A stretch of DNA of 64,000 bases from contig NZ_CANMRL010000001.1 in NCBI RefSeq assembly GCF_947500255.1, positions 992,001 to 1,056,000 of the forward strand, written 5' to 3'. Shown here piece after piece: positions 27,299 through 35,557 of this stretch (the first letter of the stretch is position 1; the number at the start of each line of letters is the position of its first letter). The notes beneath the pieces were generated by a model. It ran no database searches. It saw nothing but the letters and a program-made list of their open reading frames with translations, and was not told the origin of the DNA. This DNA is from an uncultured Psychroserpens sp. Its GTDB lineage: Bacteria > Bacteroidota > Bacteroidia > Flavobacteriales > Flavobacteriaceae. Made by a program: the position numbers and the translations under genes.

Positions 27299-28219
27299 TT
27301 ATTCGATACTAATAATTGGAATTGTTGTAAGAACACTTGAAAGAGTATCAGATTTTACTGTCCATACACCAATAGGTTTGTCTATATTAGTTGGTCCATA
27401 TAAAATTTGAACGTCATCAATATTAGCTTTAGTTTTCAGTTTACATTCAAACCAGCCGTTCTCCATCGAAATAATTGATGCTGTTTCGTTTTCAAAATAC
27501 CCTATAGCCTTTGTACCAATAACTTTATCATTATTTAGATCAAATATGGCGTCAACTCTATTTGGATAAGTCCCAGAAATTCTCAATCCGAAAGCACTCT
27601 TATCGTTAGTGTTTTTAACAAGAACAGAAACAATGACCTCATCGCCATTGTTTATTTTTATGTCTCTTATTAACATATAAGAAGAACTAGTAATAGAGCT
27701 TCTTGACATTTTCAACACTGTTTTGTTGTTAAAGTCATATGCCTCTTTTTCAACACTCAGACCAACTTTACTTGATATAAGTCCCTTACTAAGGTCTTCT
27801 ATTTGTTTTTTGGTTAGAAGAACTCTAGACCTATCTGTGATTGGCTCGTCTTTTTTATCGTTTTTTGTTGCGCCTCCAATGTTTTCCTTTTTGGCTTGGA
27901 TTCTCTCGTCGACCCTTGTATAAATATTGTCATATTTTTCTGGATCAGAAGCATAATAATTAAGACTGGACACAAATTGTAAGCTATCTATATTATGCTT
28001 ATTGTAAATAAATTCTTCGGGTAATATCCCATTGTTTTCAATAAGTTTCCTATTTACTCCTTTTGCCGCAGTTAAGATTGAGACATCATAAATAATATCA
28101 ACCATTTTCCCTTCAGGAATAAGGTTATCTGGTTTTGGTGCTTTATTAGAGCATGAAAACAAAAGTAGTATGATAAGACATCCTATTATTGAAACTTTCA
28201 TTGATATCGGTGTTTTCAC
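27299..28219 (-). CDS. DUF4296 lipoprotein with a C-terminal domain shared with the CotH protein
   Basis: A 306-residue lipoprotein with lipobox LLFSC at residues 19-23 (start possibly at the second methionine, residue 7). Residues 34-115 look like DUF4296: helical, with IPEGKMVDIIYDVSI and NNGILPEEFIYNKHNID. A charged linker follows. Residues 160-305 form a beta-rich domain with FGLRISGTYPNRVDAIFDL at 210-228, ENGWFEC at 253-259 and ILYGPTN at 272-278. The same pattern occurs in the C-terminus of the CotH-type protein at 32261-34096. It starts three bases after the cysN stop and is the last gene of a fifteen-gene transcript. Function unknown. Confidence 0.75.
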   Translation of the reverse strand: MKTPISMKVSIIGCLIILLLFSCSNKAPKPDNLIPEGKMVDIIYDVSILTAAKGVNRKLIENNGILPEEFIYNKHNIDSLQFVSSLNYYASDPEKYDNIYTRVDERIQAKKENIGGATKNDKKDEPITDRSRVLLTKKQIEDLSKGLISSKVGLSVEKEAYDFNNKTVLKMSRSSITSSSYMLIRDIKINNGDEVIVSVLVKNTNDKSAFGLRISGTYPNRVDAIFDLNNDKVIGTKAIGYFENETASIISMENGWFECKLKTKANIDDVQILYGPTNIDKPIGVWTVKSDTLSSVLTTIPIISIE

Positions 28220-28222
28220 AAG

Positions 28223-29476
28223 TTAAACAATCATCCCTGCAGCCACAGTTTCGTTAGTTGTATCATCTATAAGTATAATACTTCCTGTCGTTCTGTTTTC
28301 TCTGTAAGAATCAATCATTAGAGGTTTAGTCGTTCTAATTTTTACCTTAGAAATATCATTCATTTTAAGGTCTTTATCTTCTGTATTACGATCTAAAGTT
28401 TCGATATTTATTTTGTAGACAATGTCTTTAATCATAGCCTTTTGCTCATTACTTGTATGGCGAATACTGTATTTTGCTCTTGGTTTAGCAGGATTATTAT
28501 GCAACCAACATAGCATGACCTCAATATCTTGAACAGGCTCCGGTTTATTATTAGACCTTACAATCATATCGCCTCTACTAATATCGATATCATCTTCTAA
28601 GGTTATAGAAACAGACATAGGTGCATACACTTCATCCAGTGTTTCTTTTAAGGTGTCAATTGACTTTATTTTTGAAGTAAAACCTGAAGGCATTATCGTC
28701 ACCTCATCGCCAACTCTAAAAATCCCACTAGCCACTCTACCAGCATAACCTCTGTAATCTCTGTGTGTATCATTTTGAGGTCTTAAAACAGTTTGAACAG
28801 GGAATCGTGCATCTACTTTATTGATGTCACTACTTATATGCATCGTTTCTAAAGTATGAAGTAACGGAGCGCCTTGATACCAACTCATGTGTTGAGATCT
28901 ATTTACAACATTATCTCCATTTAGAGCACTAATTGGAATAAAACGAATATCATGAACCAATAACTTAGATGAAAACTCTTCAAATTGATTAATGACCTTA
29001 TTGTAAGCTTCTTCAGAATAATCAACCAAATCCATTTTGTTAATGCACACAATAACATGTGGAATTTGTAATAAAGACGCTATAAATGAGTGTCTTTTAG
29101 TTTGCTCAATAACACCATGTCTAGCATCGACCAATATGATCGCGGCATTTGCTGTTGAAGCTCCAGTAACCATATTTCTAGTATACTGAATATGACCAGG
29201 TGTATCAGCAATTATAAATTTACGCTTGGGAGTTGTAAAATATCTATACGCGACATCAATAGTAATTCCTTGTTCGCGTTCATCTTTTAAACCATCAGTA
29301 AAAAGGGCTAAATCTACACCATCATGTCCCTTCTTTTTACTTGTGTTTTCTATAGCTTGAAGCTGATCTTCAAATATAGATTTTGAATCATATAATAAAC
29401 GACCAATTAGTGTACTCTTTCCATCATCTACACTTCCTGCGGTTGTAAAACGTAATAATTGATTATTGTCTAACAT
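28223..29476 (-). CDS. cysN: Sulfate adenylyltransferase subunit 1 (GTPase)
   Basis: A 417-residue EF-Tu-like GTPase that drives ATP sulfurylase to form APS. The G1 loop is GSVDDGKSTL near residues 14-23, G3 is DTPGH near 93-97 and G4 is NKMD near 148-151. The two beta-barrel domains follow. Length fits CysN without a fused APS kinase, in keeping with the separate cysC gene in the same transcript. It lies 15 bases after cysD. Confidence 0.95.
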   Translation of the reverse strand: MLDNNQLLRFTTAGSVDDGKSTLIGRLLYDSKSIFEDQLQAIENTSKKKGHDGVDLALFTDGLKDEREQGITIDVAYRYFTTPKRKFIIADTPGHIQYTRNMVTGASTANAAIILVDARHGVIEQTKRHSFIASLLQIPHVIVCINKMDLVDYSEEAYNKVINQFEEFSSKLLVHDIRFIPISALNGDNVVNRSQHMSWYQGAPLLHTLETMHISSDINKVDARFPVQTVLRPQNDTHRDYRGYAGRVASGIFRVGDEVTIMPSGFTSKIKSIDTLKETLDEVYAPMSVSITLEDDIDISRGDMIVRSNNKPEPVQDIEVMLCWLHNNPAKPRAKYSIRHTSNEQKAMIKDIVYKINIETLDRNTEDKDLKMNDISKVKIRTTKPLMIDSYRENRTTGSIILIDDTTNETVAAGMIV

Positions 29477-29491
29477 TAGTTTAATTTCTTA

Positions 29492-30397
29492 TTAAAAGTA
29501 TCCTTGACGCTTTCTGTCTTCCATTGCAGATTCGGAACGTTTATCGTCACTTCTATTTCCTCGTTCTGTTTGACGCATTCCAGAAACTTCATCTGCGATT
29601 TTTTCCAAAGTATCAGCATCAGATTCGATACCTCCTGTAATGGTAATATCTCCTAGTGTTCTAAATCGTATTTTTTTAGTCACGATCTCTTCGTGATCTT
29701 CAAGGATTAAAAATTCTGAATTTGGGATCCAACTGTCTTGTCTCCAAACCACTTCTCTTTGGTGAGCAAAGTATAAAGAAGGAATAGCAATGTTTTCTCT
29801 TTTGATATAGTTCCATACATCCATCTCTGTCCAATTGCTTATTGGGAACGCTCTAAAGTGTTCTCCTTCGAAATGTTTTCCGTTGAAAATATTCCATAAT
29901 TCTGGTCGTTGATTTTTAGGATCCCATTGCCCAAAATCATCTCTGTGCGAAAAGAAACGTTCTTTTGCTCTTGCTTTTTCTTCGTCACGTCTTCCACCAC
30001 CAATGGCACAATCAATTTTATTCGATTCTATGGCATCTAGCAAAGTAGTTATTTGAAGTGCATTTCTAGTTGCATTCTTTCCTCGCTCCTCTGCTACTCT
30101 TCCCTCGTCAATAGATTCTTGTACAGAGCCAACAATAAGTTCGACACCTAAGTCTTTAATGATATCATCTCTAAACTTAATAGTTTCAGGAAAATTATGA
30201 CCTGTATCAACATGCATTAGAGGAAAAGGGATCTTTGCAGGATAGAAGGCTTTTTTCGCCAAATGTGTTACTAAAATAGAGTCTTTACCACCAGAAAATA
30301 AAATAACTGGATTGTCAAATTGTGCCCATACTTCACGTAAAACATAAATTGCTTCACTCTCTAATTCGTCTAAATAATTTAAATAATACTTACTCAT
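29492..30397 (-). CDS. cysD: Sulfate adenylyltransferase subunit 2
   Basis: A 301-residue PP-loop ATP pyrophosphatase, the catalytic subunit of ATP sulfurylase. The PP motif SGGKDSILVTHLAKKAF is near residues 35-51. Family-typical text includes MHVDTGHNFPETIKFRD near 71-87, the GRRDEEKARAKER region near 134-146 and the C-terminal SAMEDRKRQGYF tail. The product APS goes to CysC. The start overlaps the cysC stop by eight bases. Confidence 0.96.
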   Translation of the reverse strand: MSKYYLNYLDELESEAIYVLREVWAQFDNPVILFSGGKDSILVTHLAKKAFYPAKIPFPLMHVDTGHNFPETIKFRDDIIKDLGVELIVGSVQESIDEGRVAEERGKNATRNALQITTLLDAIESNKIDCAIGGGRRDEEKARAKERFFSHRDDFGQWDPKNQRPELWNIFNGKHFEGEHFRAFPISNWTEMDVWNYIKRENIAIPSLYFAHQREVVWRQDSWIPNSEFLILEDHEEIVTKKIRFRTLGDITITGGIESDADTLEKIADEVSGMRQTERGNRSDDKRSESAMEDRKRQGYF

Positions 30398-30992
30398 TGT
30401 TGAGTTGTAATTTTGGTGTTATAAAATCTACTATTCTTTTTACAGAATCTTCAATAGATTCATCCTCTGTTTTAATCTCAATATCTGGTTGTTCTGGTGC
30501 TTCATAAGGTGCAGAGATGCCAGTCATATTCTTGATTTCACCTGCTCTCGCCTTTTTATAAAGCCCTTTCACATCACGTCGTTCACATTCTTCAATACTG
30601 GTATTGATATAAACTTCGACAAAGTTAACATCTTTAACGATAGTTCTGATGTTCTCTCTGTCTTTTTTATAAGGAGATACAAAAGCGGCTAAAACGACCA
30701 AACCTGCATCGATCATAAGGTTTGCAATTTCTGCAATTCGTCTTATGTTTTCGGTTCTATCTTCTGGTGCAAAAGAAAGATCGTTATTAATCCCTTTTCT
30801 AATATTATCACCATCAAGGGAATACGTATTTACACCGTTTTCAAATAGTGCTTTCTCAACCAAATTTGCAATAGTCGATTTTCCTGAACCCGAGAGCCCA
30901 GTAAACCAAATTAAAAACGAGTTGTGTTTATTAGAAGCTATCCTGTCTTTTTTAGAGATTTGGTAGCTATGTGGAATAATGTGTTTTGACAT
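30390..30992 (-). CDS. cysC: Adenylyl-sulfate kinase
   Basis: A 200-residue P-loop kinase that phosphorylates APS to PAPS, the donor for sulfotransferases. The P-loop GLSGSGKST is near residues 32-40, the DGDNIR motif near 60-65 and the lid with GLYKKARAGEIKNMTGISAPYE-type text near 122-143. No PAPS reductase, sulfite reductase or sulfate permease is present in the window, so the PAPS made here is probably meant for sulfation. It overlaps cysD by eight bases. Confidence 0.95.
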   Translation of the reverse strand: MSKHIIPHSYQISKKDRIASNKHNSFLIWFTGLSGSGKSTIANLVEKALFENGVNTYSLDGDNIRKGINNDLSFAPEDRTENIRRIAEIANLMIDAGLVVLAAFVSPYKKDRENIRTIVKDVNFVEVYINTSIEECERRDVKGLYKKARAGEIKNMTGISAPYEAPEQPDIEIKTEDESIEDSVKRIVDFITPKLQLNNE

Positions 30993-30993
30993 G

Positions 30994-31449
30994 TTATCTT
31001 TTTTTACCGAAAAAAAATTGTCTAATTCTACCTAACGGGAGTTTTAGCCACAATCTTTCATGTAAATAATAAAGTGCGAATTTCGTAAATAATTCTGTAA
31101 GTGCAATATATAAAGCAATTTCATCAAATGCATTTAACACAGAACCAGAAATAATGAAGGTCATTGTGGTTGCAATAATTCGCCATGAAATAGTCTTTTG
31201 TAGTGTTTGTTTTTGACTAACCGCTTTATTTACTAATACTCTTTGCCAAACTCTTTCGTGAACATAATAGATTAAAAACTTGAGAAAAAATTCAATAGAG
31301 CCTATCTTAATTGCGTTTTCTAGACTACAGTGTCCGCTAAGACATGTAATAAGTAATACAACCAGTATGGTATCTGATGTTGCTACAATTCGCCATGAAA
31401 TGCCTTTTAGAAGACTTCTAATATGTGACTCTTTCTTATAAGTGGTCAT
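30994..31449 (-). CDS. Tandem DUF2061 membrane protein
   Basis: A 151-residue protein built from two similar halves. Each half contains ISWRI[VI]AT, one hydrophobic helix, a short linker, and a second helix ending in YY[VL]HERxW (residues about 18-70 and 85-138). This is DUF2061 in two copies, so four membrane helices are expected. DUF2061 proteins often stand near sulfate activation genes in marine bacteria, as here between cysC and cysQ with gaps of one and six bases. A 15-base perfect direct repeat encodes the ISWRI part of each half. The function is not established. Confidence 0.82.
   Translation of the reverse strand: MTTYKKESHIRSLLKGISWRIVATSDTILVVLLITCLSGHCSLENAIKIGSIEFFLKFLIYYVHERVWQRVLVNKAVSQKQTLQKTISWRIIATTMTFIISGSVLNAFDEIALYIALTELFTKFALYYLHERLWLKLPLGRIRQFFFGKKR
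31177..31401 (-). repeat. 15-bp direct repeat inside the tandem DUF2061 gene
   Basis: AATTCGCCATGAAAT occurs at 31177-31191 and 31387-31401, exactly 210 bases (70 codons) apart. It encodes the same residues of the two halves of the protein, as expected from an internal duplication or strong conservation. Confidence 0.8.
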
Positions 31450-31455
31450 AAATCT

Positions 31456-32280
31456 TTAGTGCTTAGAAACAATAAACCAAGGGTTTAATAGGTTTTCCTT
31501 GTTGTAAAGCAATGATTGGTTTGTTTCTTTTGAAATAACATCGACTCCAACTGCTTTGCATATCGCTTGACCAGCTGCTGTATCCCATTCCATTGTAGGC
31601 GCAAATCTAGGATAAACATCTGCACTTCCCTCGGCAACTAAGCAAAACTTTAATGAGCTCCCTTTAGAAACAATTTCGACTGCATTGCCTTCGTCTTTGA
31701 TTGCCTCTACATAATCTAAAGTTTCCTGACTCATATGAGATCGACTCCCAACAACTTGAACCATTTGTGAGGGTTGCGTTTTTGGTTGAAGGTGTTCTGC
31801 CTTTTCAATGACACTCATTATTGATTCATCGTGAGAACTTAATTGAGCTTTGTAGGCTTTTTGTTGTTTAACATCTCCAAAATATAGCGTTTTAAAAGCA
31901 GGGACATAAATAACACCTTGGATAGGGTTTCCGTTGTCTACTAATGCAATATTGACTGTAAATTCTCCATTACGCTTTATAAACTCTTTGGTCCCATCTA
32001 CAGGGTCAACGACCCAACATGTAGACCATGCTTTTCTTACTGAAAAATCTGTTTGTTTATTTTCTTCACTAATTATCGGGATTGAAGTTGGCTCTAAATA
32101 TGAATTAATAACATCATTAGCTCTTTTATCGGCTTCAGTAAGCGGTGATTTATCATCTTTATATTCTACATCAAAAGTAGTATCATAAACGTTCATGATT
32201 ACCTTTCCTGCACTTAAACACGCTTCAATTGCTGTTTGTAGGTTTTTATCTATATCCATATTATTCTGATACTTCTTCAA
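31456..32280 (-). CDS. cysQ: 3'(2'),5'-bisphosphate nucleotidase
   Basis: A 274-residue member of the lithium-sensitive inositol-phosphatase-like family that removes the 3' phosphate of PAP, the product of sulfotransferases. The metal site is visible as EENKQT near residues 61-66 and WVVDPVDGTKEFIKRNGEF near 74-92, with the second site WDTAAGQAI near 227-235. The start may be the internal methionine at residue 8 (MDIDKN). The longer reading overlaps the end of the CotH-type gene by 20 bases. Confidence 0.93.
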   Translation of the reverse strand: MKKYQNNMDIDKNLQTAIEACLSAGKVIMNVYDTTFDVEYKDDKSPLTEADKRANDVINSYLEPTSIPIISEENKQTDFSVRKAWSTCWVVDPVDGTKEFIKRNGEFTVNIALVDNGNPIQGVIYVPAFKTLYFGDVKQQKAYKAQLSSHDESIMSVIEKAEHLQPKTQPSQMVQVVGSRSHMSQETLDYVEAIKDEGNAVEIVSKGSSLKFCLVAEGSADVYPRFAPTMEWDTAAGQAICKAVGVDVISKETNQSLLYNKENLLNPWFIVSKH

Positions 32281-34096
32281 GTTTTAAACTCGACGGTATA
32301 ATATATACATTACCGTTTTGACTGGTAACTCCTTCCCAGTTTTTACTTTGACGTTCACCAGAAGTTGGTCCTAAAATAATTTTAACATTACTTGTTTTAA
32401 TTGTTCCACTAAGAACACATTGGTACCAACCATCTCCCAAAGGTTTCATTGTTGCATTTATATTATCAAAGTTCCCTCCTGTACTAGTTTGTTTTACTTT
32501 GCCATTGGCTAAATCGAAAATAGCATCTAACCTATTAGGGAAATCACCCTGAACTCTCAAGCCAAATAAAGACCCTACATCACCTTTTTTTAGTATCACA
32601 CTGGTTCTGTATTGTTTCCCATTATTGACCTTGTTATTAGCAATAACCGAATACGATGGTGCTGTTGTACTATTCCTAGAGATCTTATAGACGCTTTGTT
32701 TCTGAAATTTTTGCGGCAGTCCAGACAAAATTGTTTTATTATTAACCCATTGCGATGGTTCTGGTATTTTTATGTCACCCACAGGTTCATCTGCTTCAAT
32801 AACAATATCATTTAAGTCAAGTTTGTTTTTAAGTCTAAGTAGCTCCGTTTTAATCACCTCTTGATTATACTCTAAGTTAGCTTTTTGAAAACCTTTACTA
32901 AAAAACTCCTTCTTCAGGGTTTTTTCATAAGCAGCCATTTCATCTTTATATTGGGCAACTAGGGTGTTCAAGTATTCTGGGCGACGCACCTTATCTAAGG
33001 CATAGGCTAATTCCTTTAGATAAACTGTGTCTTTTTCTTTATCTAAGAATAAGAAGTGTTCGTATTTTTTTAGTTTCAATCCAGAATTCCCATCAAACGC
33101 TATAGGTTCCAACCTCGAAGTAATAGGATTGTAGTAAAACCTAAGATTGATAATGTAAGTCCCATGTGCTGCTCCAAAAAGATTTAAAATAGCATTTTGC
33201 ATGGCTAGTTTTTTAACGTCAAATGCTTCGTGAATTGGTCGTTTATTTAAATACACGTCCTCTAGTAATTTTCGGCTTAACCTAAAGTACTTGAACATGG
33301 TACTATCCAACACTATTTTTTCTTCGGAAAATGGAAGGATTTGATATTTGGTTTTAGACACCAAATCATAATTCATAAAATCACCCCATTTATATCCCAT
33401 TGATGATCCTACTTCAATGCTCTTTCCAACTTCATTCCAAAAATTATCTTCAGAGAATTTTAAAATAACACTTTCTTTTCCACTATTACTTTCAATAGTT
33501 CTTTTGTCAAACGTTTCTTCAAGTGCATAAATCCCTACATTTTTATTTATCGAATTGGATGCGTTTTTTCCTTTCACATGAATTGAGCCTTCAACATAAT
33601 CATATCTCAATCCCATTAAACCTTCGCGTTTAATCGCTTTGAGGTACAACCATTCTGCTGTATAGAAAAAGCCTCTAGTTTGTGGATGATGAATTGAAAA
33701 TTTACGCATTCCTAAAATCGTTTCATCTCCTTTCAACTTGACCCTAAATGACCATTTATCTCCAACGAGATGATCAGTCCAGTCTCCTTTTAGCCTTACT
33801 TCGGCTTTATAACTTTCCCCTTGAAATGTAACTGTCGCTGGTACATAATCTTCGTCACTAGTTTCTAAAACCCCTTTGCTTAAAGCTTTAAACCTTTTGT
33901 CCTTTATTTTCTTAAACGACTTTTCATTAAATGTGAGTTGTAAAGCATTTAAGCTAGTCGTCTTTTCAATTTTTGGCGCTTCAGGGTATTTTGATTGCTT
34001 CTTTTTAATAGGATTAAAAAGCACCAATAATAAGACCAAGCCTATAAGGCCTAGTAAAAAAAACCTAGGAAATCTATTTGAAGATTTAAGCTTCAT
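32261..34096 (-). CDS. CotH-family kinase-like protein, membrane anchored, with extra C-terminal domain
   Basis: A 611-residue protein with an N-terminal membrane anchor (residues 11-28) and an outward-facing remainder. The CotH-like part spans about 85-435: RLKGDW at 101-106, GIYALEETFDKR at 188-199, ILKF at 211-214 and the presumed metal or catalytic aspartate in FDGNSGLK at 334-341. Most CotH proteins read W-D-x-D-x-S-G there; here only the first aspartate is kept. CotH of Bacillus spores is a protein kinase, so phosphotransfer is possible but not shown. Residues 465-609 form a second domain shared with the DUF4296 lipoprotein (FGLRVQGDFPNRLDAIFDL at 511-529). It is followed by cysQ and preceded by DUF4956. 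Confidence 0.82.
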   Translation of the reverse strand: MKLKSSNRFPRFFLLGLIGLVLLLVLFNPIKKKQSKYPEAPKIEKTTSLNALQLTFNEKSFKKIKDKRFKALSKGVLETSDEDYVPATVTFQGESYKAEVRLKGDWTDHLVGDKWSFRVKLKGDETILGMRKFSIHHPQTRGFFYTAEWLYLKAIKREGLMGLRYDYVEGSIHVKGKNASNSINKNVGIYALEETFDKRTIESNSGKESVILKFSEDNFWNEVGKSIEVGSSMGYKWGDFMNYDLVSKTKYQILPFSEEKIVLDSTMFKYFRLSRKLLEDVYLNKRPIHEAFDVKKLAMQNAILNLFGAAHGTYIINLRFYYNPITSRLEPIAFDGNSGLKLKKYEHFLFLDKEKDTVYLKELAYALDKVRRPEYLNTLVAQYKDEMAAYEKTLKKEFFSKGFQKANLEYNQEVIKTELLRLKNKLDLNDIVIEADEPVGDIKIPEPSQWVNNKTILSGLPQKFQKQSVYKISRNSTTAPSYSVIANNKVNNGKQYRTSVILKKGDVGSLFGLRVQGDFPNRLDAIFDLANGKVKQTSTGGNFDNINATMKPLGDGWYQCVLSGTIKTSNVKIILGPTSGERQSKNWEGVTSQNGNVYIIPSSLKLEEVSE

Positions 34097-34100
34097 CTAT

Positions 34101-34778
34101 TTAATAGTTTTCAATAAAACTAAATTGGATATCACCAACAGATTTGAGGTCATTCTTAGCTTTTATGATACTTTCAAAATCATTGAACTCAACATTAAGT
34201 GAGAGTTCTGTAGAATTATTAACATCATCAAGACGTCTTAAATCTATTTTAGAACAGTGATTTCTTAGTAATTCCAATATTTTATTCTCGTCTAAACCTT
34301 TATCTGATGTATTAGATATTGTAACAATTAAGTTTTGCTGAACCGCATTTTTTACGGTATTTATGTTTTGAATTACGATGTATAGTATAATGATAATAGC
34401 ACCTGTTAATGTTACTATTCTTTGATTAGCTCCCATTCCGAGTCCTAAGGCAATAGCTACAAAAAAGTATACCAGTTCTTCTGGTTCTTTTATTGCAGTT
34501 CTAAATCGCACAATAGATAATGCACCAACAAGTCCTAAAGATAATGCCAACGACGACTTTACAATAGAAATCACAAGCATTACTGTGACTGAAATTAGAA
34601 CAAATGTTTGCATTAATTTCTTTCTATTAGATAAAGAGTTTCCATATTTGGAATAGACCATACCAATTATGTATGAGAGAATTATGGTAATAAAAATGTT
34701 TATTAAAAAATCAACTACTGATGATTCTCCAGAACCAAATTGGTTAGCGATATCGGTTAAAAAAGATTGTTCTTGCAT
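34101..34778 (-). CDS. DUF4956 membrane protein
   Basis: A 225-residue protein with four or so membrane helices in residues 22-135 and a soluble C-terminal domain of about 85 residues. The stretch GLVGALSIVRFRTAIKEPEE near residues 82-101 is the hallmark of DUF4956. This family is commonly linked to VTC-type polyphosphate polymerase domains and CotH proteins, and here it sits exactly between them with gaps of 4 and 20 bases. The function is unknown; a membrane channel or scaffold for the polymerase is a guess. Confidence 0.87.
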   Translation of the reverse strand: MQEQSFLTDIANQFGSGESSVVDFLINIFITIILSYIIGMVYSKYGNSLSNRKKLMQTFVLISVTVMLVISIVKSSLALSLGLVGALSIVRFRTAIKEPEELVYFFVAIALGLGMGANQRIVTLTGAIIIILYIVIQNINTVKNAVQQNLIVTISNTSDKGLDENKILELLRNHCSKIDLRRLDDVNNSTELSLNVEFNDFESIIKAKNDLKSVGDIQFSFIENY

Positions 34779-34798
34779 CGTGTATAATATTAATAGTT

Positions 34799-35557
34799 TT
34801 ATTGTGGAAATTGTTTTATTGTATTTACTCCGTTAACGTATTTCGAGTTTTTATTTAATCTGAAAGGAAACTGTGTTGAAATTTTATGAGCTCGGTCGTC
34901 ATCTAACAAGCCATATTTTAACTCCACTATTTTATTTTCATCAGAAGCTGGCGCAAAATTAAAATTATTAAAACGTTTATCAATTTTATGATAAAGTAAT
35001 TTATAATCTAATGTCACTCTAAATTTATTATCAGCAGACATAAAGTAACGTCTAGAATATGAATTGAGTAATGTTGGTGTTACCATTTTAACCGATTCTA
35101 AAATTGGAAGCGGTAATTCGGAGGCTTTGAAAATATTTTGAATTTTAGTGCTGTCAAAATCGTTGTCCAGTACAAATGGCTTTAATTTATAAGACCATTT
35201 ATCACCTACATGACCCTTTTTAATTTTAATTTCTAGTACTGGTTTTTTTATTTCGCCAAAGGTCTCGCCATACCATCTAATTCTAATCTTCTTTCTATCT
35301 GAAACACCTAGCACATTGTCTAGATAATCATTATAACCAGCTGTATCAAAATAAATGTTATTGACTTGACGCAAATGAAAGACTTCTCTAAAAAGCGCTT
35401 TATTACGCTTGATATATTGCTCTATTGTTTTTAAAGAGAACTTATCTGGAACCGTAAACTTTCGTTCATATCTAAAATTGTGATCTTTTTCGATATAATG
35501 AAGCTCTTCGCTATTTGCGATTTCCTTAGCTTGTTCTATAAATTCATTTGTCATCAT
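34799..35557 (-). CDS. VTC-domain polyphosphate polymerase-like protein
   Basis: A 252-residue protein with the triphosphate-tunnel pattern of the VTC domain. Tunnel strands with inward basic and acidic residues are seen at RYERK (29-33), YFDT (69-72), KIRIRWYG (90-97), LEIKIKK (108-114), SRRYF (168-172), FRVTLD (179-184) and IVELKY (210-215). In yeast Vtc4 this fold makes polyphosphate from ATP. No membrane helix or signal is seen, so it would be cytoplasmic, perhaps held by DUF4956. The start overlaps the stop of the beta-helix gene by one base. Confidence 0.87.
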   Translation of the reverse strand: MMTNEFIEQAKEIANSEELHYIEKDHNFRYERKFTVPDKFSLKTIEQYIKRNKALFREVFHLRQVNNIYFDTAGYNDYLDNVLGVSDRKKIRIRWYGETFGEIKKPVLEIKIKKGHVGDKWSYKLKPFVLDNDFDSTKIQNIFKASELPLPILESVKMVTPTLLNSYSRRYFMSADNKFRVTLDYKLLYHKIDKRFNNFNFAPASDENKIVELKYGLLDDDRAHKISTQFPFRLNKNSKYVNGVNTIKQFPQ

